DNA from: Gammaproteobacteria bacterium
Lineage (GTDB): Bacteria; Pseudomonadota; Gammaproteobacteria; Steroidobacterales; Steroidobacteraceae
Direction: 5' to 3'
Assembly (NCBI GenBank): GCA_028293725.1
Contig: JAQGOE010000002.1
Coordinates: 53,590-117,589 of the forward strand
Length of the DNA stretch: 64,000 bases
A model generated the notes under the pieces. It had not been told where the DNA came from. It searched no databases and worked only from the letters and a program-made list of their open reading frames with translations. Position 1 is the first letter of the stretch. Every line of letters starts with the position of its first letter. The position numbers were made by a program, and so were the translations under genes. This document shows positions 53,395 to 63,113 of the stretch, in pieces.

Positions 53395-55019
53395 TCTTTC
53401 TCCCCTTTGCGACCGCGCAACAGAGACTCCGGATGGCGATCGAGGTAATCCGCCAGCACCCGCACGGAGCGGGCGGCATCCTGCAGCTCCCGCATGAGTT
53501 TCGGAAGGTCCGTGTTCGCCGGATTGTTGGAATTGCTGCCCATCATGCCCTGCACGGCGGATAGCGTCCCCTGGGCCGCATCGGCGGTGTCACGCAGGCT
53601 CTTGACGAGCCCCTTGATGTCGGGCTCGACATCGCGGGTGATGTTATCCAGGCGAGTGAGCGTCTGGTCGAGCGATTGCAGCGCATGCCCGAGCTGCGGC
53701 CCGGAAGTCGCGCGATCGAGATTCTTCAACACGCCGCGCACGCTCTGGAGGATCTCCGTCAGATCGCCCGAAGAGGTGGCGGGAAACTCGAGATTCTCGC
53801 CAACCTGCTCGATGCGTGCGGGCGGCGCATTCGGGGCCATCTCGAGCCCGATGAGCTTCTGCCCCGTCAAGAAGCTTGCCGAGGCCACTTGCGCCCGCAT
53901 GCCACGAGTCACCAGCGTCTTGAACCACCCCCCGACAACCTCGCGTGAATCGACGCCGGGCGGATTCGGCAGGCCCTCGATCTTCACCAGGTCCGGGTCG
54001 ATGGCGAAGGTCACCTGCGTCACGAGGGTGTGGCGACGCTCGTCGTACTTCAGATGAGCCTCCTTCACCTCGCCAACCTCATCACCCTGCAGCTCTACCG
54101 AGATCCCAGGCTGGACTCCGCGCTGATTCCCCTCGAACGCCGCCACATAAACGATCTCAGGACCACGAGGCGCACGCAGTGCGCTTTCTCTGTTGTCGTA
54201 TAACGGAAAATCGGCGTCGGCGGGACTCGGCGGCTTTGCCAACACCTCAGTGGAAGTCTCGAATGCGACGCCGCCCGATAATAGCTGCTGCCATGAGTTG
54301 GCTCTGACTCGCACGCCCTGTGCCCCAAGAGACACGTCGACACCGCCCGCGTTCCAGAAGCGCGTTTCCGGATGCACGAGATCATCCCAAGGAGAGCGGA
54401 TGAATGCCGTCACCGTCACGTGACTGCCATTGGCCGCTAGCAGGTAACCCTCAACTTCTCCGACGGATACACCGTGATAGGAGATAGGCGAGCCACGCGT
54501 CAGGGAGCCGAGATCGGTCGACTCGAGTGTAAAGAACCGCCCGTGCGAGTCCGGCGGCAGAATCGGCGGCTCGTCGAGAGCGACGAAGCTCCGCTGTGCA
54601 GTGCCATCGCGGCCCGGATACATCTCGATGTAAGAGCCCGACACTATGGTGGAAAGCCCCGAGATTCCGCCCACACCCACATGCGGAGCAACGATGTAGA
54701 AACGGGTATTCTCGTTCAGGAAAGGCGTCGCTTGGCGCGTCATGCGCGCGCGAACCAGCACTCGCGACAGGTCACGTGTCAGCTCGACGGAATCGACCGT
54801 ACCGACGTCCACATCGCGATGTTGGATCTTCGTCTGCCCCGCCTGCAGCCCCTCGGCGACCTTGAATTCGATGGTGATCATCGGGCCTCGGTCCGCCAGC
54901 GAGCGCCATGCAAGCCAGATGACGATGCCGGTCGCGACGATGGGGACGGCCCAGACCCACGCGAACCAACGCCGTCCCTTCACCCGCGCTTCAACTTCCT
55001 TCTCGCGCTCTTCGGTCAT
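53391..55019 (-). CDS. pqiB: PqiB-like MCE-domain intermembrane transport protein
   Basis: 542 residues from ATG 55019, which overlaps the pqiA stop (ATGA). One transmembrane helix (WFAWVWAVPIVATGIVIWLA) is followed by three MCE domains (ITIEFKVAEGLQAGQTKIQH; FFTLESTDLGSLTRGSPISY; VYVAAFEGNQRGVQPGISVE) and a long C-terminal helical region. In E. coli PqiB forms a hollow needle across the periplasm for lipid movement. The longer frame up to 55343 runs into pqiA and is rejected. Confidence 0.93.
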   Translation of the reverse strand: MTEEREKEVEARVKGRRWFAWVWAVPIVATGIVIWLAWRSLADRGPMITIEFKVAEGLQAGQTKIQHRDVDVGTVDSVELTRDLSRVLVRARMTRQATPFLNENTRFYIVAPHVGVGGISGLSTIVSGSYIEMYPGRDGTAQRSFVALDEPPILPPDSHGRFFTLESTDLGSLTRGSPISYHGVSVGEVEGYLLAANGSHVTVTAFIRSPWDDLVHPETRFWNAGGVDVSLGAQGVRVRANSWQQLLSGGVAFETSTEVLAKPPSPADADFPLYDNRESALRAPRGPEIVYVAAFEGNQRGVQPGISVELQGDEVGEVKEAHLKYDERRHTLVTQVTFAIDPDLVKIEGLPNPPGVDSREVVGGWFKTLVTRGMRAQVASASFLTGQKLIGLEMAPNAPPARIEQVGENLEFPATSSGDLTEILQSVRGVLKNLDRATSGPQLGHALQSLDQTLTRLDNITRDVEPDIKGLVKSLRDTADAAQGTLSAVQGMMGSNSNNPANTDLPKLMRELQDAARSVRVLADYLDRHPESLLRGRKGEKE

Positions 55020-56233
55020 ACCGCATCCCACATGAGCCGTGTATCGAAGACGCTCGTCGCGACCATCGTCACGATCACCACGGCGGCAAAAGCAACCAGC
55101 CCATTGCCGGCATGCACTTCGGTCAACGCCCCGAAGCGCAGGGCCGCGATCAACACCGACACGGCGAACACGTCGATGTTCGACCAACGGCCGACGAGAT
55201 CGATCATCCGGTAGAACCGCGTGCGCCCAACCAGCAAGCGCCGGGACCGCAGGTGTGTGGCAATCAGCATCCAGGTAAGCCCACAAAGCTTCAGCAGCGG
55301 CAGAATGATACTCGCCGAAAACACGATGATGGCAAGCGGCCACAGATCGTTGTGGACGAGCTCGATGACGCCGCTCAGGATCGTGTTCTCATCCGCGCGA
55401 CCAAGGCGCACCGTGGTGAGCACCGGAATGAAATTGGCCGGTACGTAGAGCAGAAAACCGGTAATGACGAGCGCCGTGGTCCGTCTGAACGCGTCGGGTT
55501 TACGCACATGAAGCGTCGCCGCGCAGCGGGGGCAGTCGCCACCCTCCTCCGTGCCGGTGACCACCAGATCGCAAACAGTGCAGGCGATAGTCTCCTGGCC
55601 CTTTCCCGCCGCTGCTTTGACCGGCAGCGCTTCCCATACCGTCCGGGCATCCAACTGTGTCAGGGCCAGCAAAAACACCAACGAGGCGCCCAACAAGCAC
55701 CAACCGCCGAGGCCGATCTCGATCGTTGAGACGACCTTGATGCGGCTGTACGCGACGAAGCACCCGACGAGGTACACCTCGATCATCATCCAGGGACGTA
55801 GGTGTTGCACCCAGCGGAACAGTCGACCGAGCGGACCACCCAGGTCGAAACGCAGCGCAATCAGAACCCACAGCAGTAACGCCAGGTAGATGCACGGGAG
55901 CGCCACGGTGAACGCGGCCACCAGCGCGGCCAACGACAGGAAGCCCTGGTCCCAGAGCGCACTCACGCAGGTGTCGAGCCAGCTCTCGCGCGCTGCTCCA
56001 AGGCTCGAGACCCTCATGAGCGGCCACACCAACGCTGCCAGTAATAGCACCAGTGCCGCGCCAGCCAGCGCGAGCGGCGCATCCACGCGCCCCGTCGCCG
56101 GGCCCGCCAGCGTGCTGTCGCAGCGCCGACACATAGCGGTCTGCCCGCGACCGATCACGGGCAGCATCTGCATGAGACCGCAATCGGGGCAAGCGACGCG
56201 CTCGGTGGTAGGTCGCGAACTAGGCCGTATCAA
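55016..56233 (-). CDS. pqiA: PqiA-like inner-membrane protein
   Basis: 405 residues from a TTG at 56233, the first start after an in-frame stop. Two homologous halves each begin with a zinc-ribbon-like pair of CxxC motifs (C15-x2-C18 with C35-x2-C38; then ACTVCDLVV with GGDCPRCAATL) followed by four hydrophobic helices. LGGWCLLGASLVFLLALTQL and FRRTTALVITGFLLYVPANF are typical PqiA segments. It is the inner-membrane partner of PqiB; together with pqiC it forms a compact operon. Confidence 0.92.
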   Translation of the reverse strand: MIRPSSRPTTERVACPDCGLMQMLPVIGRGQTAMCRRCDSTLAGPATGRVDAPLALAGAALVLLLAALVWPLMRVSSLGAARESWLDTCVSALWDQGFLSLAALVAAFTVALPCIYLALLLWVLIALRFDLGGPLGRLFRWVQHLRPWMMIEVYLVGCFVAYSRIKVVSTIEIGLGGWCLLGASLVFLLALTQLDARTVWEALPVKAAAGKGQETIACTVCDLVVTGTEEGGDCPRCAATLHVRKPDAFRRTTALVITGFLLYVPANFIPVLTTVRLGRADENTILSGVIELVHNDLWPLAIIVFSASIILPLLKLCGLTWMLIATHLRSRRLLVGRTRFYRMIDLVGRWSNIDVFAVSVLIAALRFGALTEVHAGNGLVAFAAVVIVTMVATSVFDTRLMWDAV

Positions 56234-56389
56234 AGCGTTTCATTCTTTCGGGCGATACCCGCAGTGTAACGTCTGCCAAGCTTGTCGGGTTCCGACTTAG
56301 GGGAACAGGCTCTACGGTAAATCATTCCGACGCGCGCGCGCCACAGCTCGGCCTGTAACGAATCATTGCCGGCCGGGACCTGAAGCGTG

Positions 56390-57562
56390 CTATCCGATTA
56401 CATTCAACTCGAGGAGCGGCCGCCCCTCGAGCAGCCGCTCATAGGCCAGCGCCGCAAGATCCACGGTGATAAACCGACCGTGGAGAATGAGCTCGGCCAT
56501 GCCCCGGCCGACGACCGGGCCCTGCTGCATGCCATGGCCTGAAAATCCGTTCATGAGGCCGAAATTCCCGACCTCGGGATGCAGCCCGACAATCCCATTG
56601 TGATCGAACACATTCATCTCGTAGTAACCGGCCCAGGCGCGCTCTAGCTTGGCCGCCTCGAAAGCGGGCATGCGCGCCGCCAGTGCGGGCCATAGCACGG
56701 ACTCGAAGAGGTCGTACTCGGGCTCCAGTGGCACGTCGTCCGGATCTTCGCCGGGTGGTAGACCCGCGATGAAGGTCTGCCCCTCAGGCCGGATCCAAAA
56801 ACCCGAAGTATCGATCAACAGCGGAAACGGCGTCATCACCTCTCGACAGGCGACGACGTAAACAGTTCGCCGGCGCGCGAAGACAGGGAGCTCCACCCCC
56901 GCGAGCTTCGCGACGGAGCGCGCCCAGGGCCCGGCCGCATTGATCAAGTGTCCGCAGGCGATTCGCGACCCGTCGGCAAGCCCGATCGAGGTAACACGCC
57001 GGTCTCTAACCTCAACCTCCCCCACCTCGCCGCGCACGAACCGCGCGCCCTGACTACGCGCCTTGCGCGCGAACGCCGTCAAGAGCAGGTAACCGTCAAA
57101 CCAACCTTCACCGCGCAAGCCGAGCGTACCCCCGGCGAGATCCGTCGTTTCGAGCCAGGGGAAACGCTCGGCGAGTTGCGCCGCGCTGAGCAGCGCGACT
57201 TCCGCACCATGTTGAGTCTGGATGGCATGCGCCTGGCGCAACGACTCCACCCCCGATTCGCCCGCGAGATATAAATATCCCGCTTCGGTGAAGCCGATAT
57301 CAGGGTGCGAGCCGTCGACCTCGAGGATCTCGCCGGCGGCCCGCAGGAATTCGACGCTCGCCTGCGAGATCCGGATATTGACCGCCGTAGTGAACTGCTG
57401 GCGGATGGAGGCTGCCGACAATGCTGAGGAGGCCGTCGCGTATGTTGGATCGCGCTCAATGACGACGACCGAGGCGCCGGGCTCCAGGCGCGTCAGCCAA
57501 TAGGCGAGCGCCGAGCCCATGATACCTCCGCCGACGATGGCGATGTCTGCTCGAATGTCCAA
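56390..57562 (-). CDS. FAD-dependent amino-acid oxidoreductase (DAO family)
   Basis: 390 residues from a TTG at 57562. The FAD-binding Rossmann motif ADIAIVGGGIMGSALAYWL is at the N-terminus; HLINAAGPWARSVAKLAGVE and FGLMNGFSGHGMQQGPVVGR are DAO-family signatures. The substrate class is secondary or D-amino acids, or N-methyl compounds. It is divergent from an ornithine-cyclodeaminase-like gene with 95 bp between, so the pair may act in one amino-acid or imine pathway. Confidence 0.92.
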   Translation of the reverse strand: MDIRADIAIVGGGIMGSALAYWLTRLEPGASVVVIERDPTYATASSALSAASIRQQFTTAVNIRISQASVEFLRAAGEILEVDGSHPDIGFTEAGYLYLAGESGVESLRQAHAIQTQHGAEVALLSAAQLAERFPWLETTDLAGGTLGLRGEGWFDGYLLLTAFARKARSQGARFVRGEVGEVEVRDRRVTSIGLADGSRIACGHLINAAGPWARSVAKLAGVELPVFARRRTVYVVACREVMTPFPLLIDTSGFWIRPEGQTFIAGLPPGEDPDDVPLEPEYDLFESVLWPALAARMPAFEAAKLERAWAGYYEMNVFDHNGIVGLHPEVGNFGLMNGFSGHGMQQGPVVGRGMAELILHGRFITVDLAALAYERLLEGRPLLELNVIG

Positions 57563-57657
57563 ACGAGTCCAGAGTACCCCTAAGAGTCCGCGCCGTGCCA
57601 GCGCGACACCGTACCGTAAATCATGCGAACATCAGCCCCTCCAAGAAGGATGAGCCG

Positions 57658-58620
57658 TTGCTGCATCTCGATCGCGCCGAAATCGCCGCGCGCCTGGCGC
57701 GCCACACTCTGATCGACCGCCTGGAGCGCGCATTCGCCGCCGACTGCGCGACGCCAGTACGCCAACGGCATGATCTGGGCGGCACCACTGCCGGAAAGAC
57801 TTTACTCCTGATGCCCGGTTGGCGCGCCAACGGCGCAATCGGCGTGAAGCTCGTGACGGTCTTCGCGGATAACGCGATTCGTAGCCTGCCGGCGGTCCAC
57901 GCCTGCTATGTGTTGTTCGATGGGGATACAGGCGCCCCGCTGGCGATGCTCGACGGGAACGAGCTGACACTACGCCGCACGGGTGCCGCATCAGCGCTCG
58001 CCGCAAAGTATCTGGCGCGGCCGGATGCGGAACGGCTCCTCATGGTCGGCACCGGCGAGTTGGCGCCCCACGTCATACTGAGCCATGCGGAAGTGCGCCC
58101 GATCAAAGCCGTGCGTATCTGGGGGCGTCGCTCGGAGCGTGCACGCGAAGTAGCGGATGCTCTCAGCGGACATGACTTTTCGGTCGATGTTTGTAACGAC
58201 CTGGAGGCTGGCGTTGCCTGGGCGGACATCATCAGTTGCGCAACCTTGAGTCAAACACCCATCATCGAGGGACGTTGGTTGCGGCCCGGACAACATCTGG
58301 ATCTGATCGGCGCCTTCCGTCCGAACATGCGCGAGGCCGACGATGTGGCTCTCACCAGGGCGGCGCTTTATGTTGACACGCGGGCAGGAGCACTCGTGGA
58401 AGCCGGTGAATTCGTACAAACGCTGGCCGCGGGTCTGATCGAGCTGTCGGATATCAAGGGGGAGCTCAGCGAATTGGTGCGCGGCTTGGTTCCCGGCCGC
58501 TCAGACCCCGATGCCATCACCCTTTTCAAGAGCGTCGGCACCGCGCTAGAGGACCTCGCGGCGGCGGAGCTTGCTGTAGAAGGCGCCATGAATCAGTCGG
58601 GCTCGCGCAACCCCCCATAA
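57658..58620 (+). CDS. Ornithine cyclodeaminase/mu-crystallin family protein
   Basis: 320 residues from a TTG at 57658 with AAGGATGAG upstream; the longer frame from 57595 adds a polar tail unlike the family. The motifs TLRRTGAASALAAKYLARPD, the NAD-binding LLMVGTGELAPHVILSHAEV and IWGRRSERAREVADAL, and LDLIGAFRPNMREADD fit the family. Members reduce cyclic imines or act as amino-acid dehydrogenases; the precise reaction is unknown. Confidence 0.9.
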   Translation: MLHLDRAEIAARLARHTLIDRLERAFAADCATPVRQRHDLGGTTAGKTLLLMPGWRANGAIGVKLVTVFADNAIRSLPAVHACYVLFDGDTGAPLAMLDGNELTLRRTGAASALAAKYLARPDAERLLMVGTGELAPHVILSHAEVRPIKAVRIWGRRSERAREVADALSGHDFSVDVCNDLEAGVAWADIISCATLSQTPIIEGRWLRPGQHLDLIGAFRPNMREADDVALTRAALYVDTRAGALVEAGEFVQTLAAGLIELSDIKGELSELVRGLVPGRSDPDAITLFKSVGTALEDLAAAELAVEGAMNQSGSRNPP

Positions 58621-58693
58621 GTGCTGCTACTGCGCGCCCGGAAATGCTGCCAAACTGGGGGCTCCAAAGAAAGATAGTGAACGGGGGCCGCCC

Positions 58694-59260
58694 ATGAATT
58701 CACAGTTGCTGCGGCAGGTCGACCGGCAAACCTGGATCGCCCTGATCTGCGTGGTCGTCGGGTGGTTTTTCCTGGCCACGGTGGTCACCACCGTCGGGCC
58801 CGTGAAGCAGAAATACCATTTCTTCGACATGTTGACCGTGATGCTCAATCCGGCGTGGCTGCTCTACGGAATGGGCTCCTCGCATCCGCTGGAATCGGTG
58901 GCCTTCGGGCTGCTCGACCTGGCGGTGCTGGTGCTGCCCCTCGTGCCCTTCATTGTGAAAAAGCGCAGCGCCTGGCTGCTGAGCGTGGCACCCCTGGCCC
59001 TGATGCTGCTGTGCGGCTTCGAGCTCTACTCAAAGACCGCCGGCCCCTTCTTCGAGGCTACGCAACGGGCCGGCCCGATTGCGAACGCCCTGGTCCGCTT
59101 CGGTAACTCCGTCGCGGAGGGCACCGGCAATGCGGTTGCCCGCCACATCTCAATCGGACTGGGCGCCTACCTGGGCCTGCTGGCGAGCGGCTTCCTGGCG
59201 GTACAAGGCCTGCGCGCTTTCCGGGCGGCGGCCCCGGCCCTCACTCCCAACCCGTCTTAG
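58694..59260 (+). CDS. Small integral membrane protein, unknown function
   Basis: 188 residues with about four hydrophobic helices (WIALICVVVGWFFLATVVTT; LLDLAVLVLPLVPFIV; AWLLSVAPLALMLLCGF; IGLGAYLGLLASGFLAVQGL). No motif is recognised. ATG 58694 has GGGGGCC upstream. Its 3' end overlaps the convergent exported-protein gene by 20 nt. Confidence 0.75.
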   Translation: MNSQLLRQVDRQTWIALICVVVGWFFLATVVTTVGPVKQKYHFFDMLTVMLNPAWLLYGMGSSHPLESVAFGLLDLAVLVLPLVPFIVKKRSAWLLSVAPLALMLLCGFELYSKTAGPFFEATQRAGPIANALVRFGNSVAEGTGNAVARHISIGLGAYLGLLASGFLAVQGLRAFRAAAPALTPNPS

Positions 59261-60221
59261 AGTTATAAGGCATCGTGAATCCCAGCGCCTCGATCTCGTG
59301 AATCCGGCCGCCGCTGACTTTGAAGATATGCGCGGCGGGGAGATCGAAGGGCTTGAATGGCATGTCCACACTTTCGACTCCCGGGACGCCGACGATCTTG
59401 AGGGACTTCTCCTCCATGGGATGACGGAACTGCGACAGCCCGAACACCAGGCCGGTCTCCACGTCCGCAATCTCGACCCGGCGCGGCTCGATACGCTTGA
59501 TATAACTCATCACCCGTGTATCGAGTTGGGCCGAGCAACCCATCGCGCCCATAGTGCCGCGGCCGGGAGTCGCGGGGGGCGGGTTGCCAGTTGTCTGCAT
59601 GCCGTTCTCGCGACGCAGACAATCATCGGCGAACGGCGCTGCATGACCGTCACTGTTGACCAGCGCATCGTAATAGGACGCACCTATCTTCAACAGCTCC
59701 TCTCGTGAGCTGCGCTCTGCCGGCGGCACGACGGTGAGCAGGCCCGGGCGCGGCGACTGCAAGTTGGGGAGACTCGTCGGCCGCAATTGGCGCGCGACGA
59801 GGTGCTCGGCTTCGGTGATCTGCCCTTTGCGCAACTTCAGGCGCAGGCCGAGCTCCACCGTCTGCTCACCCTCCTGCATGACACCGATAAAACCGACCTG
59901 CTGCGCGACAGGATCCGCTACGTAGATCTTGAAGGTCGAGGGAAGCGCAGTAGCCGTTTTCCAAAATCCCTCCCCCGCGCGCAGGGGCACCGTGTTCTCG
60001 ACAAACTTGAGGTTGGGTGCGAGCGGCACCTGTGACGGATCGTGAGCTACCAGCGCCGCCAGGTAGGAATCAACCAGCCCCTTCAGGCAGGTACGGTCAC
60101 AGGGGTCGGGCGCCGCCTTATGGGTCGCGCCCTGGGTTGTGCCCGAGGCTGCCGCCTGCAGGGCCGCGCCTTGCAGGGCCACCACCAGGGCGACCCGAAA
60201 AATCGTAGCCAGTCGTATCAT
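59241..60221 (-). CDS. Exported DUF8021-like (NTF2-fold) protein
   Basis: 326 residues with a Sec signal peptide. The segments CDRTCLKGLVDSYLAALVAH, PNLKFVENTVPLRAGEGFWK and ASYYDALVNSDGHAAPFADD with CLRRENGMQTT recur in proteins with two NTF2-like (SnoaL-type) halves, here as DUF8021. Catalytic residues are not obvious. It lies 122 nt after the MCP gene on the same strand. The family assignment is from memory. Confidence 0.7.
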   Translation of the reverse strand: MIRLATIFRVALVVALQGAALQAAASGTTQGATHKAAPDPCDRTCLKGLVDSYLAALVAHDPSQVPLAPNLKFVENTVPLRAGEGFWKTATALPSTFKIYVADPVAQQVGFIGVMQEGEQTVELGLRLKLRKGQITEAEHLVARQLRPTSLPNLQSPRPGLLTVVPPAERSSREELLKIGASYYDALVNSDGHAAPFADDCLRRENGMQTTGNPPPATPGRGTMGAMGCSAQLDTRVMSYIKRIEPRRVEIADVETGLVFGLSQFRHPMEEKSLKIVGVPGVESVDMPFKPFDLPAAHIFKVSGGRIHEIEALGFTMPYNSKTGWE

Positions 60222-60343
60222 CGCGCTCCCCCCGAAGCCAACGGATCTCTCGAGGGAGTAAGCTTTGACGACCCCGCGCGGCGGCGGAACCGCCGCCGGA
60301 ACAACACAGTTTTTCCGCTCCGTGTTCGGTGCCGCGGCCCGCT

Positions 60344-62260
60344 TTATGCTGCGACGACCGAGCGGCCAGCGAGGGAATCCCCAGCGGGGACGGCCGGCCG
60401 AGCATCGACTATGGCCGCGCTCGAATCGGCCAGCTTGAATACCATGACGCTCTCGCGGAGCGACCGAGCCTCAGACGACATGCGCTCCGCGGCAGCGGCG
60501 GCCTCTTCGACCAGGGCAGCGTTCTGCTGCGTCACCTGGTCCATCTGTGAGATGGCACGGCTGACGCCATTGATGCCGGTAGCCTGCTCCCGACTCAAGG
60601 AGGCGATCTCTCCGACGAGCGTCGTGACTCGACCGATACTCGAGACGATATCGCCCATCGTCTCACCGGCGCGCTGTACGAGTTTCGCCCCGCTGTCGAC
60701 CCGACGCACGCTGTCGGAAATGAGTCCCTCGATCTCCTTGGCGGCCGTGGCGGAACGCCCGGCGAGCGCCCGGACCTCCTGGGCGACGACGGCAAAGCCG
60801 CGCCCCTGCTCACCCGCACGGGCGGCCTCGACCGCAGCATTCAACGCCAGCAGGTTGGTCTGAAACGCGATGTCCTGGATGACGCCGATGATGTCGGAGA
60901 TCTTGCCGGACGACGCACTGATGCCGTGCATCGTCGTAATGACTTCCGCGACCACCTGGCCGCCCTTGCCGGCAATCTCGCTCGCCACGAGGGACAGCTC
61001 ATTGGCTTTGGACGCATGCTCGGCGTTGTTCGTGACAGCACCGGTGAGCTCCTTCATCGAGGTCACGGTCTGTTGCAAGGCCGATGCCTGCTCCTCGGTG
61101 CGAGCCGAGAGATCCAGGTTTCCGCGAGCGATTTCGGCCGAGCCGTCCGCAATGGCATCGGAGGAGAGACGGATCCTGCCGACAATCTTCGCCAACTGCT
61201 CCGCGGTACGGTTGGTATCGCGACGGAGCTCGTCGAGACGTCCCATGTAGGTTTTCGAGATCGGCCTCGTCAGATCGCCGCGCGCCAGGGCGCCCTGCAC
61301 TTCACCGAAGTCCTTCACGAACGATTCCACCGATCCAACCAGCTGGTTGAGACCGTTCGTCATCTCGAGCTGGTAGCCGGCCAGGCCGGCGATCTCGCAG
61401 CGGCCACCGAAATCACCGGCGTTGGCGCGCTGGATGAGCTGGTTCTGCTTGCCACTGAAGGAGGCCAGAAAATCGACCGTCTTGTTGACGTGGCTGTTGA
61501 GCCGGGCGAACTCGCCGGACGTCTCGAACTTCGCCCGACGTGAAAGGTCGCCGGCGGCAACTGCCTCGAGCACCTCGCCGGCGCCACGCACGGCGCTATG
61601 TAACTCGTCGCGCATCGCAGCCATGGCAAGCGCCAGACTTCCGGCCGTTGCCCCTTCCGTCGGAACTTTGACATCGACGTTGCCACGAGCAAGCTCTTGG
61701 GAGATGCGCGCCAGCTCGCCGGGCTCGCAACCGACAGCCTCGACTTCCGCCCGCAGGCGAACTGCCATGACGACCAGCAACGCAGTCTCGAAAATCGCGT
61801 ACGCGGCATGAATGAGCACGACGCTGAAGCCGGTGTTGGCGGCGAAGACCCATACCGCGGCTCCCGAGCGCTGCATGAAATCGAACGCGAAGTGGTGAAC
61901 GGCCACGATAGCGACGGCGACCACGAGCGGCACCCAGTCCCGATAGAAAAGGAGGAACGCCAACAGCACGAACACGCCGAAGTGCATCTCGATCATGCCG
62001 TGCACCTGGTGAATGTGCAGGGCCGTGAAGATCATCAGTGCGGCAGCAATCGTGCACCGGGTGACGAGTCCTCCGGGATGCGAGGCGACGAGCCATGCAA
62101 CCACGGCGGCCGTGGGCAACCCGATGACGAGCGCCTCCGTCCAGGTGTCGTACAAAGGAGCGAGCGCGAGCGCCATGACCAGCAACACGCCCACAACACA
62201 CAACAACATGCGGTCGCCGCTCTGTCTGATCTGGGAAAGATAGGTCTGCGAGGTTGACAT
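60344..62260 (-). CDS. Methyl-accepting chemotaxis protein with His-rich membrane sensor
   Basis: 638 residues. The first ~170 residues are six or seven hydrophobic helices with clustered His (H82, H84, H87, H93, H122, H123, H151), rather than a periplasmic ligand domain. HAMP-like and helical segments lead to the signalling hairpin [20 protein letters not shown] followed by [20 protein letters not shown] and [14 protein letters not shown], the conserved CheA/CheW-binding tip. It starts 18 nt after the DUF6436 gene, so they are co-transcribed. The histidines could bind a metal or heme; not proven. Confidence 0.93.
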   Translation of the reverse strand: MSTSQTYLSQIRQSGDRMLLCVVGVLLVMALALAPLYDTWTEALVIGLPTAAVVAWLVASHPGGLVTRCTIAAALMIFTALHIHQVHGMIEMHFGVFVLLAFLLFYRDWVPLVVAVAIVAVHHFAFDFMQRSGAAVWVFAANTGFSVVLIHAAYAIFETALLVVMAVRLRAEVEAVGCEPGELARISQELARGNVDVKVPTEGATAGSLALAMAAMRDELHSAVRGAGEVLEAVAAGDLSRRAKFETSGEFARLNSHVNKTVDFLASFSGKQNQLIQRANAGDFGGRCEIAGLAGYQLEMTNGLNQLVGSVESFVKDFGEVQGALARGDLTRPISKTYMGRLDELRRDTNRTAEQLAKIVGRIRLSSDAIADGSAEIARGNLDLSARTEEQASALQQTVTSMKELTGAVTNNAEHASKANELSLVASEIAGKGGQVVAEVITTMHGISASSGKISDIIGVIQDIAFQTNLLALNAAVEAARAGEQGRGFAVVAQEVRALAGRSATAAKEIEGLISDSVRRVDSGAKLVQRAGETMGDIVSSIGRVTTLVGEIASLSREQATGINGVSRAISQMDQVTQQNAALVEEAAAAAERMSSEARSLRESVMVFKLADSSAAIVDARPAVPAGDSLAGRSVVAA

Positions 62261-62278
62261 GGGAGTACTACTAGAGAT

Positions 62279-62920
62279 TTAGACTTTATGTGCGCCACTG
62301 CAGAAACAGCCGCCGCCGTAGAACGGCCGCGGCTGCGGTATCTGGCCGCTCAGCATGCGGTCCAGGACACGCTCCACCAGCCCCCCGGATTCGCCGCAGC
62401 GGGCGCTGTCACTGTAGGGGCCGAAGTAAACGAGTCTGCCGGCGGCGTCGAAAACCAGCACCGCCGGTGTTGATTCGATCCACGCGAGATCGCGGCCGCC
62501 GCGCAGCTCCACCTGTTGAATGCCCGTCGGCCCCGCGGAGGAAGCGAGGCTACTGGCCACCGCAGTTGCCGGCCCATGCACGGCCGCGACGAAGCTCACT
62601 CCTCGATGTTGATATCCGGAGATGATTCGCGCGAGATGTGGATGCGTGAACCGGTTGCAGGGGCAATCGGCCGAATAGACATGAACCACCGTAGCGACGC
62701 GAGCGTCGGCGCCACCGAGTTGGGGCGCAACTGCCTCCCGGAACCAGAGCTCAGCCGAGCGGGCGCGGGCAGCGGAATCGAACAGCACGGTACGTGCGGA
62801 CTCGAACGAGCGCTGCTGCTTGAATTCGAAGGACCAGAAGGCGTACGCGGTGCCGGTCAGCCAGATCGAAACGACAGCCCACGCGTAGGCGCTGCGCTTA
62901 CTGATCCTGCCTTGTTGCAT
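62279..62920 (-). CDS. DUF6436 thioredoxin-like membrane-anchored protein
   Basis: 213 residues. An N-terminal membrane helix (AYAWAVVSIWLTGTAYAFWS) anchors a periplasmic thioredoxin-like domain with VYSADCPCNRFTHPHLA (C86-P-C88) and the strand AVLVFDAAGRLVYFGPYSD. A Cys-rich tail (GGGCFCSGAHK) is near the end. The CPC pair and tail suggest a thiol-redox or metal role. It is directly upstream of the MCP gene, so the protein may supply or report a redox signal to that receptor (inference). Confidence 0.85.
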   Translation of the reverse strand: MQQGRISKRSAYAWAVVSIWLTGTAYAFWSFEFKQQRSFESARTVLFDSAARARSAELWFREAVAPQLGGADARVATVVHVYSADCPCNRFTHPHLARIISGYQHRGVSFVAAVHGPATAVASSLASSAGPTGIQQVELRGGRDLAWIESTPAVLVFDAAGRLVYFGPYSDSARCGESGGLVERVLDRMLSGQIPQPRPFYGGGCFCSGAHKV

Positions 62921-63074
62921 CGGAGCACATCCAGTGGGATTGCGCTCCCTCGCATGGGTTTACGGTGCCGTCAGCTCCATAGGCGACGGCCGGCAGAGGA
63001 GTTCCTGTCTGCTGTTGTCACGGATGGTTTTCGGCCCGGGAACGGAAAACTGAAGGGAATTGCATTCGGACCGC

Positions 63075-63101
63075 CACCCCGGGCGATTACCGCCCGGGGT
63101 G
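63075..63101 (-). terminator. Perfect hairpin after the EthD gene
   Basis: CACCCCGGGCG pairs with CGCCCGGGGTG over 11 bp around the 5-nt loop, 12 nt past the stop codon of the EthD gene. No T-run follows on the minus strand, so termination strength is uncertain. Confidence 0.6.
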
Positions 63102-63113
63102 TTTGAAGCGCGG

